Translations under genes and position numbers: made by a program
Source: Acheta domesticus
Taxonomy: Eukaryota > Arthropoda > Insecta > Orthoptera > Gryllidae
DNA: 64,000 nt
Assembly: GCA_031308135.1 (NCBI GenBank)
Contig: JAHLJT010008756.1
Coordinates: forward strand, 134,556,949-134,620,948
Direction: 5' to 3'
Notes under the pieces: generated by a model
The model's database searches: none
What the model was told of the DNA's origin: nothing
The model's input: the letters and a program-made list of their open reading frames with translations, nothing else
Shown here: positions 33,545-44,760 of the stretch, one piece after another
Layout of the letters: each line of letters begins with the position of its first letter
Position numbering within the stretch: position 1 is the first letter of the stretch

Positions 33545-34760
33545 AGGCACACCTAGTGGAACTGATTTTAATGAACTGGCTTCTTTTGATCCTCCGGAGT
33601 GGTTCCCTGCGGCGTCTTGTCTTGTGTTGTGTCGCGGGTTCTCATCTGATTGGCAGGCAGCCTCTCGCTTCCGCGTCTCCGCTCCATGAGCGGCGCCGTC
33701 GTCATTTGTTCTTGTCGCTCTGCCATCGCGTCTGCTCTCCCGAGCCTCTTTCGAAATTGCGATGCTATTTTCATTTTCATTGATTCTATCTTTTCCTGCT
33801 CAGCTGATCCATTAATACGCCGCCAGAAGCGGCCGTTCTCCCCTACAGGCCACCCAGCGCGTGCAGCTTCCAAAATAGTTGCCCACATTGTCGTTTTGAT
33901 ACACTTTTGCAATAAAGTCTGCAGGAACATTTTATGGACCGCTTGCTCCGATCTATACTTTTCCGTGGTATAGAAGAATCGGTCTAAGAATGAGCCGAAA
34001 TGACAGTTCGCTAAACAAGTGAAAGTAATATCACCGCTAAAAAAGTGAACATCACTAGTAATTCAGAGAAGTAACCGCCGCGACATGGCGGATACTTTTT
34101 ATTGAGCCACGCCTCTTCGTAAAGTGTTTATGCTTGTTTATGGCTCCCATTAAGACATCATGGCTTCTCATGCTTCACAACCGTGTAATTATATAAAAAC
34201 ATACATTGATAAAACGCATAGCACGGAATCACTGAACGCTCTCGATCACAGCTCACCACCTTACCGCACAGCAGCAGGAAACACGTGCATTAGTACATCT
34301 CAGTCCAAGACTCTGTTTTAAAATAAACATTTACTTATCACAGAAAAAGAAAATTCAACATTATGTTTATAAAAAAAATAACTTTTACAGAAGAGCACAT
34401 AGCACTGCAATTCCTATTTTCAAATATTTATCGGGGAGCACTACATTTTCGTCGGACGAAGACATCACAAAAGGAAGCCATTTGCAAGTTCGCCAAGAGC
34501 AAATGACCGAATGGAGGGAGGAGGGTCTAATAGGCTCAAGGACACAACGAACATAGAACCTTCAGTTATGTTACCAGCACTAGATGTCAAAACGGACCTC
34601 TCTTATAAAAATCGCTCTCTATCTGTAGACAATACAATACAATTCGATTCTTGGAACAGAACCATACCAAAATGGGCTACGGACAACAAGGGAATTTTTT
34701 TCCTCGCCCGTGTCTCCTCCTGTCCTTTTGAATCCAAACAATCCTTACCCTTTCAAGCAT
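33545..34760. other. Unassigned sequence with a minus-strand frame
   Basis: A minus frame of 120 codons (33,568-33,930) has a charged Lys/Glu/Arg/Met-rich middle resembling gag-like coiled regions of retroelements, but no diagnostic motif. A short SINE family A match (GCTTGCTCCGATC, CTTTTCCGTGG) lies at 33,938-33,970. The rest is AT-rich. Confidence 0.3.
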
Positions 34761-34769
34761 TACCCTCTC

Positions 34770-34992
34770 GCACATGTCGGAAACTGAGTATGACCGAGCT
34801 GGGCCAGTGCTTCGCTAGTGTGGGTACAGGGACACGGGGATTCCCTGCAAGCCAACGTGTAGGTCGGCGCCTACGCTCTCCCACCTTCCAGCAGGAGAGG
34901 AACACCGCCACCTCCTGGGGTGTAACATGCACTACATTCACGGGACCAGTAGCCGTACCAGTTGACGCACCGGGAAACAAAATCATTTGACA
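34770..34992 (+). mobile_element. SINE family A copy, 3' part
   Basis: GCACATGTCGGAAACTG, CAAGCCAACGTGTAGGTCGG, AACACCGCCACCTCC, ACATGCACTACATTCACGGG and GTTGACGCACCGG match the family 3' half in order. The (AATC)n tail is eroded. Confidence 0.55.
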
Positions 34993-35279
34993 CTGAAGTT
35001 AAACAGTTCTTTGTACGATTTTGTTTATTCTACTGGCATTTTGATCTAATTCCACTAATCGTTTTGTCCTGTAACAATGGCATGTAAAACAATTTTTATT
35101 AAATTACGTGTACACATTTTCGTGTTTCACATTCATTTCCTAATTTTTTTTCTTTTGGTTTCGGGTATTTCAACAAATTGCATATAAATCATTTAGTTGT
35201 AATCGCTCAAGAATGCCATTCCTCCTTCTGTTTCGTATATATTTCCTTTCTGTCTAAGTTGAACGCGCAAATACAGACG

Positions 35280-36180
35280 GTTGTTCTTCGTGGACGCGTC
35301 CCCAGGCGCCGCGCACTTCTGTCCTCGGGCGCCATTTATATCCGTCCGCTGCGATCTCTGTTGGACTTCTTAACTTTCGCTGGTTGGGCGCCTCTCCACG
35401 CGTTTCACGCGACTTCTTCCCGCGGTCGCCGCCCCGCCCCACCCCGCTCCGCCCCATCCCGCCCCGCTCCACACTGCCCCGTATCACCCGCACCTGCCCA
35501 CTCCGCCCCGCCCCGTGCCAGCCGTCTTGTGCTACCCCGCGCCGCCCCGCGCCGCCCCGCGCCGCCCCGCGTCGCCCCACCCCGCGCCGCCCCACCCCGC
35601 GCCGCCCCACCCCGCGCCGCCCCACCCCGCGCCGCCCCACCGCGCCGCCCCTCGCTGCCCCGACCCCCCCGACCCGCCCCGACTCATCCCGCCCCGTCCC
35701 CACCCACCCCGCTCCGCCCCGACCCGCCTCGAGCCGCCTCGACCCGTCCCCACTCGTCCACTCGCCCCCGTCCGCCCCCACCCGCCTCCAACCACCCCAT
35801 CCTGCCCCCACCCTCCCCCACCCGGCCCACTCCGCCCCACCACGCCCCACCCAAGCGCCGCCCCTCCCCACCCGGCCAAGCGTCGGCCCTTGCCGCGTCG
35901 TCCGTCCGCGTTGCCTCTCCACACTGGCCGTCATCGCCCGCGGCGACCGCTCCCAACTCGTAATGAAGAAAACAAGATGTGCCAAAGTTTGGCGCGCGTT
36001 TATTAAGACGAGCCGCGAAAGGGAGAAAGAGCCGGCGCCGGCCGCGCGGGGCGTCGTTATGCCCTGGGAACTTTTGACTGCTTTTTGCGCCGCGCGGCTC
36101 TTTCCGCTGATGGGTTTCTGGCGGCGCGCGCCGTCGCCCTCCCCCCACTCCAACTCTCCTACACGCCCTTTTCGTCTTCC
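35280..36180. repeat. GC-rich island with 10- and 15-bp minisatellites
   Basis: At 35,536-35,577 there are four 10-bp units GCCGCCCCGC. From 35,579 to 35,645 follow five 15-bp units CGCGCCGCCCCACCC, then irregular C-rich sequence to 35,860. The repeated part is C-rich on the plus strand only. Flanks at 35,280-35,420 and 35,930-36,130 are CpG-rich and unique. The frames of 160-310 codons are array translations. Confidence 0.85.
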
Positions 36181-36189
36181 TTTCACTCA

Positions 36190-37685
36190 CCTTCGTCCAC
36201 ACTTCTTTGGCTTCCGTAGTTTCAAGGCGGCACTCTCGTCATTAGCTCCAAGGCGGAGGTAGTGAATAGGCGACTAAGCTCCTGGTTACCCACCAGTTTG
36301 GCGCGTCGACCTTAGGGTGGGGTTGGGTGAAGGAGATCCTTCGGGATGATCTGGAATCCACATAAAGACGTACGGTGGGGAACTGATACCTACCGTCAGG
36401 TTGCTCTGTTTCTGGCGATACACACGTCAATAGCCTAAAGGTGGAGACAGTGAGGAGACAGGAAAGGGGTCCAAGCCGCCCGAGCTTTAGTTCGGGTGGT
36501 CCCCTGTTGTGCTCTCGGCCCTTCTTACCCACCCTCCCCTTCCGACACTTTCTTAGCCTTCTTTTGCATTCCTCCGTTCTTCGTACCTTCCGCATCCTCC
36601 CACCCTTTACCTCCCCTTGTCCACTTCCCGCATCTCACCCTCCTTTGTTTTCTTTTGCCCACGTTTAGTCTTTTCTTTGTGACTACTGCCCTCCCGCATC
36701 CTTCCCCCATTGGAACTTCACCTCTCCCCCTGGCTCACTTCGCCCTCCATCGCTCTTGCTGGCAGTCCGAGACTTCCCCATCCCTCCCTTATCTTCCGGG
36801 AGCAGCGCCTTGATCCGGGCCGCGGACGCTCGACGTTCTGGAATAGAAAGAAGTTATGCGAATCACTCCTTTCTGCCCCTCGCATCTCCCTGCTCGCCTT
36901 CCGACCGACGTCCACAAGACCCCGGCGGTTTCGGCTTTACGTTTCATTGATATGTCGCACCCAAAATGTTTCTAAACGTTTCTTTTATTGATGTTGCTGA
37001 CCGTTCATTTGTTTATTTCTTTCAAAGAAGAGTAATACAAAAAAAAGTTTGAAAAGAATGTGAAGATGAATTTGTGTGGCAAACTTACACTTTGGGCTCA
37101 ACCACAAGAAGAGCAAAGATGCCTATCTGAAGAGGCTGTATAGTGTATCGTCTTACATCAAATCTACCGAAGTTTTCATGAGGAACGAAAAACGTTCTCT
37201 TCCTCTCCTTAACAGTCGCTTTCACAAATGTAAAATCATGATATTCGGTTTTGCATTAGTCTGTCGTCTTTCGACCCCTATTGCAGCTTCTGCAGTTCTC
37301 TAGATTGATCACAGTGGTGTAATAAACAAAACAAAATGATTTTTTGACGTTCTATCTATTGTGGTTATCACGACAATATGTATGAATGATGCATTCTCAA
37401 CGATGACATTATTAAGCTGGTCTTAGTAACGATTATAATGCATTTGTAATACGAACGAGTCCTTATAAGATGGAGCGTCAACGTACTTTTTGTTGTGTAA
37501 TAGCAAAGAAACCACATTACTTGACAAAGGATTGTAATAATATTTTAGAATCGACTGTGGCTCCAGTCATCCCCTTAATGTACATTCTCGGGAAGCTCAA
37601 TTGCTCAATAGGCGATACCCTTTCTGCGAGGCGAGAGCTCCCGACGGGAATTGATTACGGATAGTAGGCGAAGTAATGCGGCAGG
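36190..37685. other. Unassigned; pyrimidine-rich then AT-rich
   Basis: 36,240-36,480 looks like unclassified transposon sequence (GTTGGGTGAAGGAGATCC, TTCGGGATGATCTGG). 36,480-36,800 is pyrimidine-rich on the plus strand. From 36,950 it is AT-rich with nothing recognised. Confidence 0.35.
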
Positions 37686-37689
37686 TGAT

Positions 37690-37985
37690 TATCCGAAACC
37701 TGTGAATCATGGTTCTGCCGCAGCATCGATCGCCGGCGGGGCGGAGCGGAGCGGGGCGGGGTCGAGGGCACGGGTTCTTGCTGCACCAGTTGCATTACGG
37801 TGACGCTAAATCGTCGCTCGGGGCGGGCGATTCTGGGAAGGGCAGCGCCGGCCCAGCGCCGGCCTCCGAACGAAGCACTTCCCTTGCGAGGAGCCGACGC
37901 CAGCGAGGCGAACGAGGCGACCGGCGGGTTGAGCTCGGAGACAGCATTACCCCCTCTGCAGTGACGTTGGCCGGGGGGTCCTAGG
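37690..37985. other. CpG-rich island
   Basis: GGCGGGGCGGAGCGGAGCGG and GCGCCGGCCCAGCGCCGGCC are short internal repeats. No gene supported. Confidence 0.5.
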
Positions 37986-38007
37986 GTTAGACCCTCGACG
38001 ATTTAGT

Positions 38008-38395
38008 CGGCGTGGGCGGTGTAGTGGTTAGCGTATCAGACTGTTATACCCAAGTTCGAGGGATCAAACCCGATCGAAACCGTGGATTTTAAAGGGCGAA
38101 AAAGTTCTTCGTTCGCAAAGTAAAGCCGGCTGTCCCATGTTAGTAGATTTACTTGCATCTAAAAGATCCTCAAGCCTGAATGAAGCCTCTGAGCTAAATT
38201 CAAATCGCCTGTTTCGTCGCCCGGGATAGTACCTTCTTTCTCCGGTAGTTGGTGAAAGGAGCGTAGCGGAATTTGCGTGGTCAGACGGAAGAGCGGGCCT
38301 CGTGGCCTGAGTCTCGCCACGTAAAAATTGGAAAGGAACGTCGTTGCGATTGGAAAAGAGCGTCGTTGACATTGCGTTCCACTAAGCATGTGTTC
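38008..38395 (+). mobile_element. tRNA-derived SINE, family B (best copy)
   Basis: Begins with a tRNA-like promoter: A-box-like TAGTGGTTAGCG (38,022-38,033) and B-box-like AAGTTCGAGGGATC (38,052-38,065). Then CGATCGAAACCGTGG, AAGTAAAGCCGGCTGTCCC, AGCCTGAATGAAGCC, CGCCTGTTTCGTCGCCC, GGTCAGACGGAAGAGCGGGC and GCCACGTAAAAATTGG. Order and spacing match the minus-strand copies at 2.64-3.09 and 47.13-47.48 kb. It does not fold as a true tRNA gene. Confidence 0.75.
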
Positions 38396-38487
38396 CCGGG
38401 ACATGAAAATTAGCAGTTAAAATAAATACTTGTTAAAGTAACCTAATCACAGACGCATATTCTATGAATCAAGAGGCTTCCGATGCA

Positions 38488-38905
38488 CATCTGTCAATCA
38501 CCAACTTACTTTAATCGGATCATAGCTACATAGCGAAGTCGAATTCAGCTGCTGTCTGGCGGAAAACTAGCGGTTGACCTTTTTGATGGGTAGTATTCTG
38601 ATTGATTGATTAGTGGTTTTGGGTGCGTCGACTGCCAATATTCCTTAAGTGTAGTGCATATTTTCATCGCGGGAGGTGGTGGTGATCTTCCCCTGCTGAA
38701 TGGCGAGATCCGGCGCCGTCACCTACGTCCACTTGCGGGGATTTTCCCCAACCATTTACCTCCCACCAGCGGAGCACCGCCCCAGCCGAGACAAACTAAA
38801 ATCTCTCGACATGTGTGGAATTGTAGTACACGAAAGTGTAAGAGTGTGTAAGGGTTGAATATAGGACAAGGAATGGGAAGGAGAGATCGCGCGTGGTATC
38901 TCAGA
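38488..38905 (-). mobile_element. SINE family A copy with neighbouring fragments
   Basis: Tail GATTGATTGATTAG at 38,600-38,613, then GTGCGTCGACTGCC, GTGTAGTGCATA, GGGAGGTGGTGG, ACCTCCCACCAGCGG, and the purine-rich AGGACAAGGAATGGG. It stops near GAGATCGCGCGTGG (38,895), so the head half is missing. Just left are a small inverted family A piece (TCGAATTCAGCTGCTGTCTGG, 38,540-38,560) and the motif described at 19,297. Confidence 0.65.
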
Positions 38906-38909
38906 AACC

Positions 38910-40935
38910 TGAGTCTACGGTATATCAGAAAGATGTTATGAAGTTTAAGGATATGTAGGGTGATGAAATATCACTTTTTGCAATAAACGAGAAATATGAT
39001 AAAACTTTCCTTTGATTTGCTGGAGAACGCATCTAGCATTTGGGTTTATGCAGGTGCACAATGTCTTTGTGACGGAGTCTGATCTGGGAGCCTTCTAATC
39101 AGGGGCAACTGTCACATTGAATAAGAATTTGTTCACCTTGCGACCGACTTGAAGCAATTGCAATTGTAAATGCGGTATGTAGTAACCACGTTGTATTGTG
39201 TGTTTTCTGATATTATTTTGTACTACAGAGTGAAATATCTACTTCAGAATAATCGAAGCAAATAAGTTATTTGCAATATGAATTATGCAATAGCTTTATT
39301 GTGTACATACTAAGTAATAACGAGAATGCAGGACGGTATCTTTCTTCATATCTAAATTGCACTCATGGTCTCGTACTTTATGTTGCGAATCGTTTCGAAT
39401 CTTTTCCAAGATTGAAGATTATATTTAGAATCAGAAGAAAGAGAACGTAATTGCAATTTTGGTGTCATAACGCCGTTAATCTCAAACGATGTAACGTATT
39501 TGCGTCGTAAGTATTCTGGGCGTATTGTTTTCTATGTATATGTATTCTTTTGCGTCGTATCTATCCTGTTTCTAATAAACGGCCCCGGGTAACTTTCCTT
39601 TAAGGGCTCGGCTCTAGACGGTGCTCTCCAACATTTTAATGCATTAGGAATAATGATAAATGATGATCTACCTAACCTACTCGTCTTATTGATTATAACT
39701 TTTGTGTAAGTATTGTGAAGCTGACGCAAACAAATGACCTTGTATTACGAATACATCTATTGTGTACTCTGTGGCACGAATCCTACTAAATTTTCTAATT
39801 TCTCAGAATGTACTCGATGTGGCATTCCATATCTAAAGCAAGTATTACCGACCTTTTCTCTTTAAAAAATATTGTTCTTTTTAAAAAATGGTTTCGTCCA
39901 CTGCCTTACATTTTTGTCTCTGATATACAGTTTATAAAATAATGTTTACATAAATAATCATTCGTAAACACGAACAACAGCTTTGTAAAACGTGTCTATT
40001 AGATTTAACTATTGTTTTGCTATAATTTTTTATTTTACTAAGATAAACACATTTTCAGAAACAAAATCACAGATCTTCGATTTTCATTGATGTGAAGAAT
40101 GTGAAATTCTAAAAGTGTAGTGAATTTGAATTTTTCAGTATTGGTTTGTATTTTGAAGTCAGTTAATAATTAATTACCAACTTCATTGTTTATCATAAGC
40201 ATTTATGTTGATTTTAATTATATCGATCAGTGCATAATCGGCTTTCACCCCCTCCCTATGGACTCCCCGATCATTATGAGTCCTCTTCAAAATTGTATGG
40301 ACCCCCAGGTGGTGGTGGTCATTTTGTGCATTCTGGGACGTGTTTGAGAGCACCTCCTGCCTGGCGCGAGGGTGCAATGGGGAGCCCGTGGACGGAGTGT
40401 GTGTTTCCGGGCGGCAACTTCTTTGCTCGTTAGTGCCGGGAGGACGGCGCGTGTTGTAGCCTGAAGGTAGCGGTGTTCATCATCAGAGGTGGAATGTGAT
40501 ATCTGGCCCCGACCTACACTAAAGCTTTCGGGGTTACTCCCTTCAGATAAGCCCCCAAACGGGGCGCTGACTCCGGGTCGTGCTCCAGACTGGATTCCCA
40601 ATACGTGTGGTAGTTAAATGCGTGTAAAGGGAAAATTGCCTATATATTTTCTTAAAGCTACTAACGAACAGAATGAAACTAACAGAATAACTACAATGCA
40701 TGTGATAATCTTGAGTTCAGCTAGTGCTTTTTGTAGCTACTTTTTTTTCTTATAGTTTCTTATAGCTCTTCTTACAGCTTGTTTGTTCATATATTTGTTG
40801 TCTTATAGATTTTTTATTATAGCTTCTTATAGCTACTATTTGTTTCGCTTTATATTTTTTGATGATTCTGATGATTTACTTGAGTGATTTTACAAAAATA
40901 TCAACTGTACCGCAACTATCAACGCGCAACACAAA
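38910..40935. other. AT-rich, then an unclassified GC-balanced block
   Basis: 38,910-40,215 has nothing recognisable. 40,230-40,610 is GC-balanced, with CCCGACCTACACTAAAGC and GGGCGCTGACTCCGGG, probably transposon-derived but unclassified. 40,740-40,860 has repeated TTCTTATAGCT words. Confidence 0.35.
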
Positions 40936-40939
40936 TATC

Positions 40940-41330
40940 ACCGCGTCCGTGGCCCGTTTGTTAGGGTCCGGGTCCGGCATTCGCCTGGTATTCGTTCAAG
41001 AAAGCCCATGGCCGCCGTACCGTTGAGAGCCCTGCGCCGTTGTGATTCTCGTGGAGGCGGGGGCGAATGGGACGTCGCTATCAGCGCCTGCCGGGACGAG
41101 CGCCGTGTGGCAACAGTTGTTCTCTTTCGGTTATCTGCGGCCGGCGCGAGGGCGCGTCCCCCGCGCGGCGCGGGGGGCGGAGCGCGGGCGGAGCGCGGGG
41201 CGGGGCGGGGAGGCGTTATCCCGCGCCACCGCGCGCCGCGTCGCCGCCAGCGCCGCCGCCAAATGAATATGCATGGCGCTGCGTGGGAGGTGGGGGCTGC
41301 GCCGGAGCCCCTCCCCTCCCCTCCCCACCC
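40940..41330. other. SINE family A fragment and CpG-dense island
   Basis: 40,940-41,005 matches family A on the minus strand (GTCCGTGGCCCGTTTG, GGCATTCGCCTGGT). 41,010-41,330 is CpG-dense, with GGAGCGCGGGCGGAGCGCGG and CGCCGCGTCGCCGCC. It gives overlapping compositional frames only. Confidence 0.45.
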
Positions 41331-41360
41331 CTCTTCCTCTCAGATAATCCTTCTCTGCTT

Positions 41361-41620
41361 ACGCTCTTTCGTATACCTTTTTTTGTATGGGCTATTTATT
41401 AACTTCCACGAATTAGATATTTTTTTTAATTGTTTGAAGAACATGCACGTATAAGTACTGTATGTATGTACTTGGCGCGACGCTTTTTCGTTTACTCTTT
41501 TTTTGTAAAAGCTATTTATTAACTTGCGCGAATTAGATATTTGATTAAATTGTTTGAAGAACATGCACGTAGGAGAACTGTATATATGAATGTGTATATG
41601 CATGTACTTAGCGCGACGGT
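41361..41620 (+). repeat. Two-copy 120-bp tandem duplication
   Basis: GCTATTTATTAACTT at 41,391 recurs at 41,511. Both copies continue GCGAATTAGATAT (CACGAATTAGATAT in copy 1), ATTGTTTGAAGAACATGCACG, an ACTGTAT run and GTACTTRGCGCGACG. Copy 2 has an 18-bp TATATG expansion near 41,590. The copies are about 85-90% identical by eye. Confidence 0.85.
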
Positions 41621-41684
41621 TCGTGAACGGGCTCAGGCCTACCGACGACGTCCCTGCCTCGCGGCAATGGGGTAAGGGGATATG

Positions 41685-41885
41685 TGTGGTTAGCACGCAG
41701 ACACTCCGACACCGTATTCCGGTCTTCTCAACCTAAGAAGTGAATTTTCTCATCGTCACACATCAACATATACGGGAGCATTGCAAGGAAAACGCACACT
41801 ATAGTCTTGCCTCAACCGGTATCGAACCCGGGGCCGCGTAGTGGAAAGCGAGCACGCTGACCCAGAGCTAGCCACGAGGCCTATA
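41685..41885 (-). mobile_element. tRNA-derived SINE, family D
   Basis: The reverse complement starts GGCCTCGTGGCTAGCTCTGG (tRNA-like 5' end with A box), followed by CAGCGTGCTCGCTTTCCACTAC and a clean B box GGGTTCGATACCGG (plus 41,818-41,831). It then has a non-tRNA body to about 41,690. The acceptor stem does not pair as in a functional tRNA gene. Only one copy is seen in the window. Confidence 0.55.
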
Positions 41886-42269
41886 AGTACCGTAGAAGGT
41901 GGAGTTTGCGATTGTTTAAAGGTCTACGACCTAGCTACGACATCTTGATTATCATTTATATATTCAGCTTACTTTTCCGAATGTAGCGGATGCAGATTGA
42001 AACGTAGCTTTGCAAACTAAATATTTTTTTTAAACACCACCCCCAGCCTCATACATTTCTCTCCCTTTACTTCCTGAACTTCGCTTCCTCTTTTTCACAT
42101 CCACCGTTCACGTCCCCGTCACTTATAATATCTCTGTATATAGCGTATCCTCCGATTTCCTATCATTCGCTCTCATATCTCCGTCCAGGGAGAGAAGAGA
42201 GCAAATGATTCCACTTTGCGTCTGCTGTAGAGCAAAATGTCTTTTTGCCCAGTTTCCGAAAGATGGTGA

Positions 42270-42860
42270 ACTATTCGAGAACAGGACGAAACACACATCG
42301 TTCCACTGACATGTACTACACCAGGGCTGACCAACTGGCAGCCCGGAGCGCCTTGTTTTGTGGCCCGCGAAATGTTATTAGAGAAACGCGAAAGTCTCTT
42401 GCATCCATGTCGGGCGAGAATATTACGCCTAGCCCACGCGCTGTGTCGGGGTCAACACCTCCCTTGATGTAAAAGTAGGTTTTGATTTAAGGATTTTTCT
42501 CCTGGTAAATTCAGACATTCGAAATCGTCGTAATGTGTTTCACTGCAATATGCTTGGCAGGCAGCCGGGAAAACTGCCACCGAGATCAACAATACTAGGT
42601 CCCGTGAGAATCATCCCAATAATGAAAATATGGCCCACAAGCAAGTATATTAAATGTTTTAGTTATGGCCCTCAACGCCTTGAGAGTTGGACACTCCTGT
42701 ACTATACTATTACCTGTCGCGGGCTTACAGTTTATCCTGGTCAGAGCGCTGCTCCTGTGGTGAAGATACGTGGGGCGGGAAATCCCGCAAAGTGTATGTC
42801 AGTGGCAGACACGATTCCGGGGACGCCCTCACTTCCTAGTTGAAACATGCACTACACTCG
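42270..42860 (+). mobile_element. SINE family A copy, split by a hAT MITE
   Basis: The left part ends ACTGACATGTACTACAC (42,321). The right part resumes TACTATACTATTACC at 42,700 and passes GTCGCGGGCTTACAG, GGTGAAGATACGTGG, GAAACATGCACTACACTCGC. The joined order matches the intact family, showing that the MITE landed in the CACTACACTAC motif. Confidence 0.6.
42322..42699. mobile_element. hAT-type MITE (CAGGGNTGNCCAACT ends)
   Basis: The left end is CAGGGCTGACCAACTGGC. The right end, reverse-complemented, is CAGGAGTGTCCAACTCTC. Target duplication: TACTACAC (42,314-42,321) and TACTATAC (42,700-42,707), 7 of 8. The interior has GTGGCCCGCGAAATG and AAGTCTCTTGCATCCATG, shared with the relic at 10,010-10,199. 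At 378 bp it is noncoding. Confidence 0.85.
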
Positions 42861-43106
42861 CAGGACTATTGGAAAGTGGAATATCTACTCCTTTCGTCCC
42901 AAACACGTCCTCACTGGCGGCCGCGTCGTGCAATGAGCAGCGACGTAGGGAGGGTGTCAGCCGCCCGTCACCAAGAAACATTTCGCAGCTCCGTTAGGAA
43001 TTTCAAATTAAAACAGCAAAATATACAGGAATTCTAAAGAACTTTTCGGTAAGAACAATCTGCATTATTATGCGCTGTACAGATTGCAAATGAAATGTCA
43101 TGTATA

Positions 43107-43666
43107 TACAGGTGTCCGGGGAGGAAACGCGAAACTTCGACAATAAGTTCTTAAGACAATTTTAAGCATATTTTGTCTAATAAACTACAGGGATATTTCA
43201 AATGGCTGAGCTGCTGAAGGCACTCAAATGTTTGTTTGAAAATATGCTTTTTAGGCAAAAATGTGCATTGCGGACGCATAGAAACACTCCAGAAGTATGT
43301 AAATTGTTTATTATTAACAAAAGAAATGAATATATTTGGCCACAAAGGAAAATTAGCCCAGAAATTAAAAAAAACATCCAATTTACACAATTTGACTGCT
43401 TTTTTATTTCTCGGTTAATTTTGCTTTCTGAACAAATATATTCATTTCTTTTGCAAATAATAAATAATTTAAACATTTATGGAGTGTTTCTACGCTTCTA
43501 CAATGCACATTTTTGCATAGAAAACATATTTTAAAATCAACTTCTGAGTGCTTATTCCGGCTCATCCATTGGGAATATGCATGTAGTTTATTGGACAAAA
43601 TTTTCTTAAAATTGTCTTAAGAGCTTATTTTCGAAGTCTCGATGTTTCCTCCCCGGACATCCTGTA
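43107..43666. mobile_element. 560-bp near-perfect hairpin MITE
   Basis: The whole element is one palindrome centred at about 43,386. The left end is TACAGGTGTCCGGGGAGG and the right end, reverse-complemented, TACAGGATGTCCGGGGAGG. Pairing persists through CTTAAGACAATTTTAAG, TAATAAACTACA, GCAAAAATGTGCATTG, AGAAACACTCCA and AAAGAAATGAATATATTTG to the centre, with about 85% match by eye. TA lies at each tip, fitting a Tc1/mariner-type target site. The frames inside are by-products of the palindrome. Confidence 0.88.
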
Positions 43667-43689
43667 TAATTACATGGGTGTGGTATCAT

Positions 43690-44190
43690 AATCACTTCCG
43701 TACATTCATTCAAAGAAGTCACAGAATAAGTAATGAAATAAATATTCCGTGCTCATTTCAATCGATCCGAATCGTACTCTCTCAGTTTGAATCAGTGAAA
43801 AACTACTGATTGACAGTGACTATTCACTGATAGTGTCAGTTATAACCCTGCCACTGACAATCAGTGAATTGAACTAAACAAATCAGTGAAAATCAGGTCC
43901 ACTTTTTGAATCAGTGAAACTTCACTGTTTGAATCAGCGAAACAGTGACAACAGCAGCACGTGATCAACTGAACGATCAGTGAGGGATGTGGGGCGGCAC
44001 TGACGGCCAGTGAAACGCTGGTGGTCATTTTGAAAAGGTTCGCATATTCGCTGATTGTCAGCGAAACTACTCATTTCGACTGAAGATATCAGTGACTTCG
44101 GCTCTCACTGATTGAATCAGTGACGATTTCACTGATTCAGATTCAGAGAGTAGGTGCGCCCAAAATATGAAATGAATAAGTTTCCTCAAA
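43690..44190. repeat. Dispersed repeat interrupted by a MITE
   Basis: Flanks 43,700-43,776 and 44,151-44,190 together match the uninterrupted copy at 4,835-4,930 (inverse orientation). Contains ATATTCCGTGCTCATTTC and AAAATATGAAATGAA. Confidence 0.6.
43777..44150. mobile_element. MITE saturated with CAGTGA motifs, TA target
   Basis: The ends are CTCTCTCAGTTTGAATCAG and, reverse-complemented, CTCTCTGAATCTGAATCAG, flanked by TA on both sides. The 374-bp interior carries about 16 copies of CAGTGA or TCACTG, mostly in AATCAGTGA/TCACTGATT form, on both strands. Repeated subterminal motifs commonly serve as transposase binding sites. Here they cover the element almost end to end. Confidence 0.8.
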
Positions 44191-44344
44191 TTTCAATATT
44201 TTTCTTTTCTGCCTATATTACGTATTATATATTATAAGTTGGTCCATCATTCATAAGACAGAAATCATTTAATCAGCTTTATATACAAATTTTTTCCGCA
44301 ACGTTTCAGAAACATATGGTTTCCATCATCAGGTGACAAAATTT

Positions 44345-44700
44345 CCCCAAATTTCCCCTGCGCTGCGCCCCTGGCCGCGGGGAAGGGCTGCCCTCCGGGG
44401 CCGCGAACGCTGAGATGTGCCCATGCTTCAAGGCGACACCGCACCGCGTTGCTGTGAAAATGAACCGCGCTTGTTCGAAACACGCTTTTCTCTATTTCGC
44501 TCGTGTTTGCTCCGTTGAACACGCCCCGTTGAATATGCCCAGTGACGCGCGCGTCGTGTGTTTGTCTGTCTGGCTGAACATGCCTCGCGGGCGCTGGCCT
44601 CGCTGGCCATGGGAGGTCTCGCTCGGCGCCCCTCCCCCCTCCCAGCCAGCGTCGGTCGCTTTGTGCTACTTTCCGTTCACTGTGGCCTATTTCCTGCAGA
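44345..44700. other. CpG-rich island
   Basis: GC-rich, non-tandem sequence with overlapping short frames on both strands. No motif supports a gene. Confidence 0.45.
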
Positions 44701-44760
44701 CGGGTGCGCGTTTCGGTCTCAAACGGTTCGTTCGGCGTTGGTGCCTGTGGCGGATCCAGT

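Noticed and set aside
33568..33930. 120-codon minus frame resembling gag-like coiled region
   Set aside because: Only a charged composition, no zinc knuckle, protease or other diagnostic motif, and no flanking retroelement.
35254..36262. 310-codon minus and 292-codon plus frames
   Set aside because: They overlap each other and follow the 10- and 15-bp minisatellite units; composition explains the lack of stops.
38010..38085. Possible tRNA gene
   Set aside because: A- and B-box-like sequences are present, but acceptor and anticodon stems do not pair and the sequence continues into a repeated SINE body found in two other places.
41818..41885. Possible tRNA gene on the minus strand
   Set aside because: Good B box, but the 5' and 3' acceptor halves do not pair; better explained as a SINE head.
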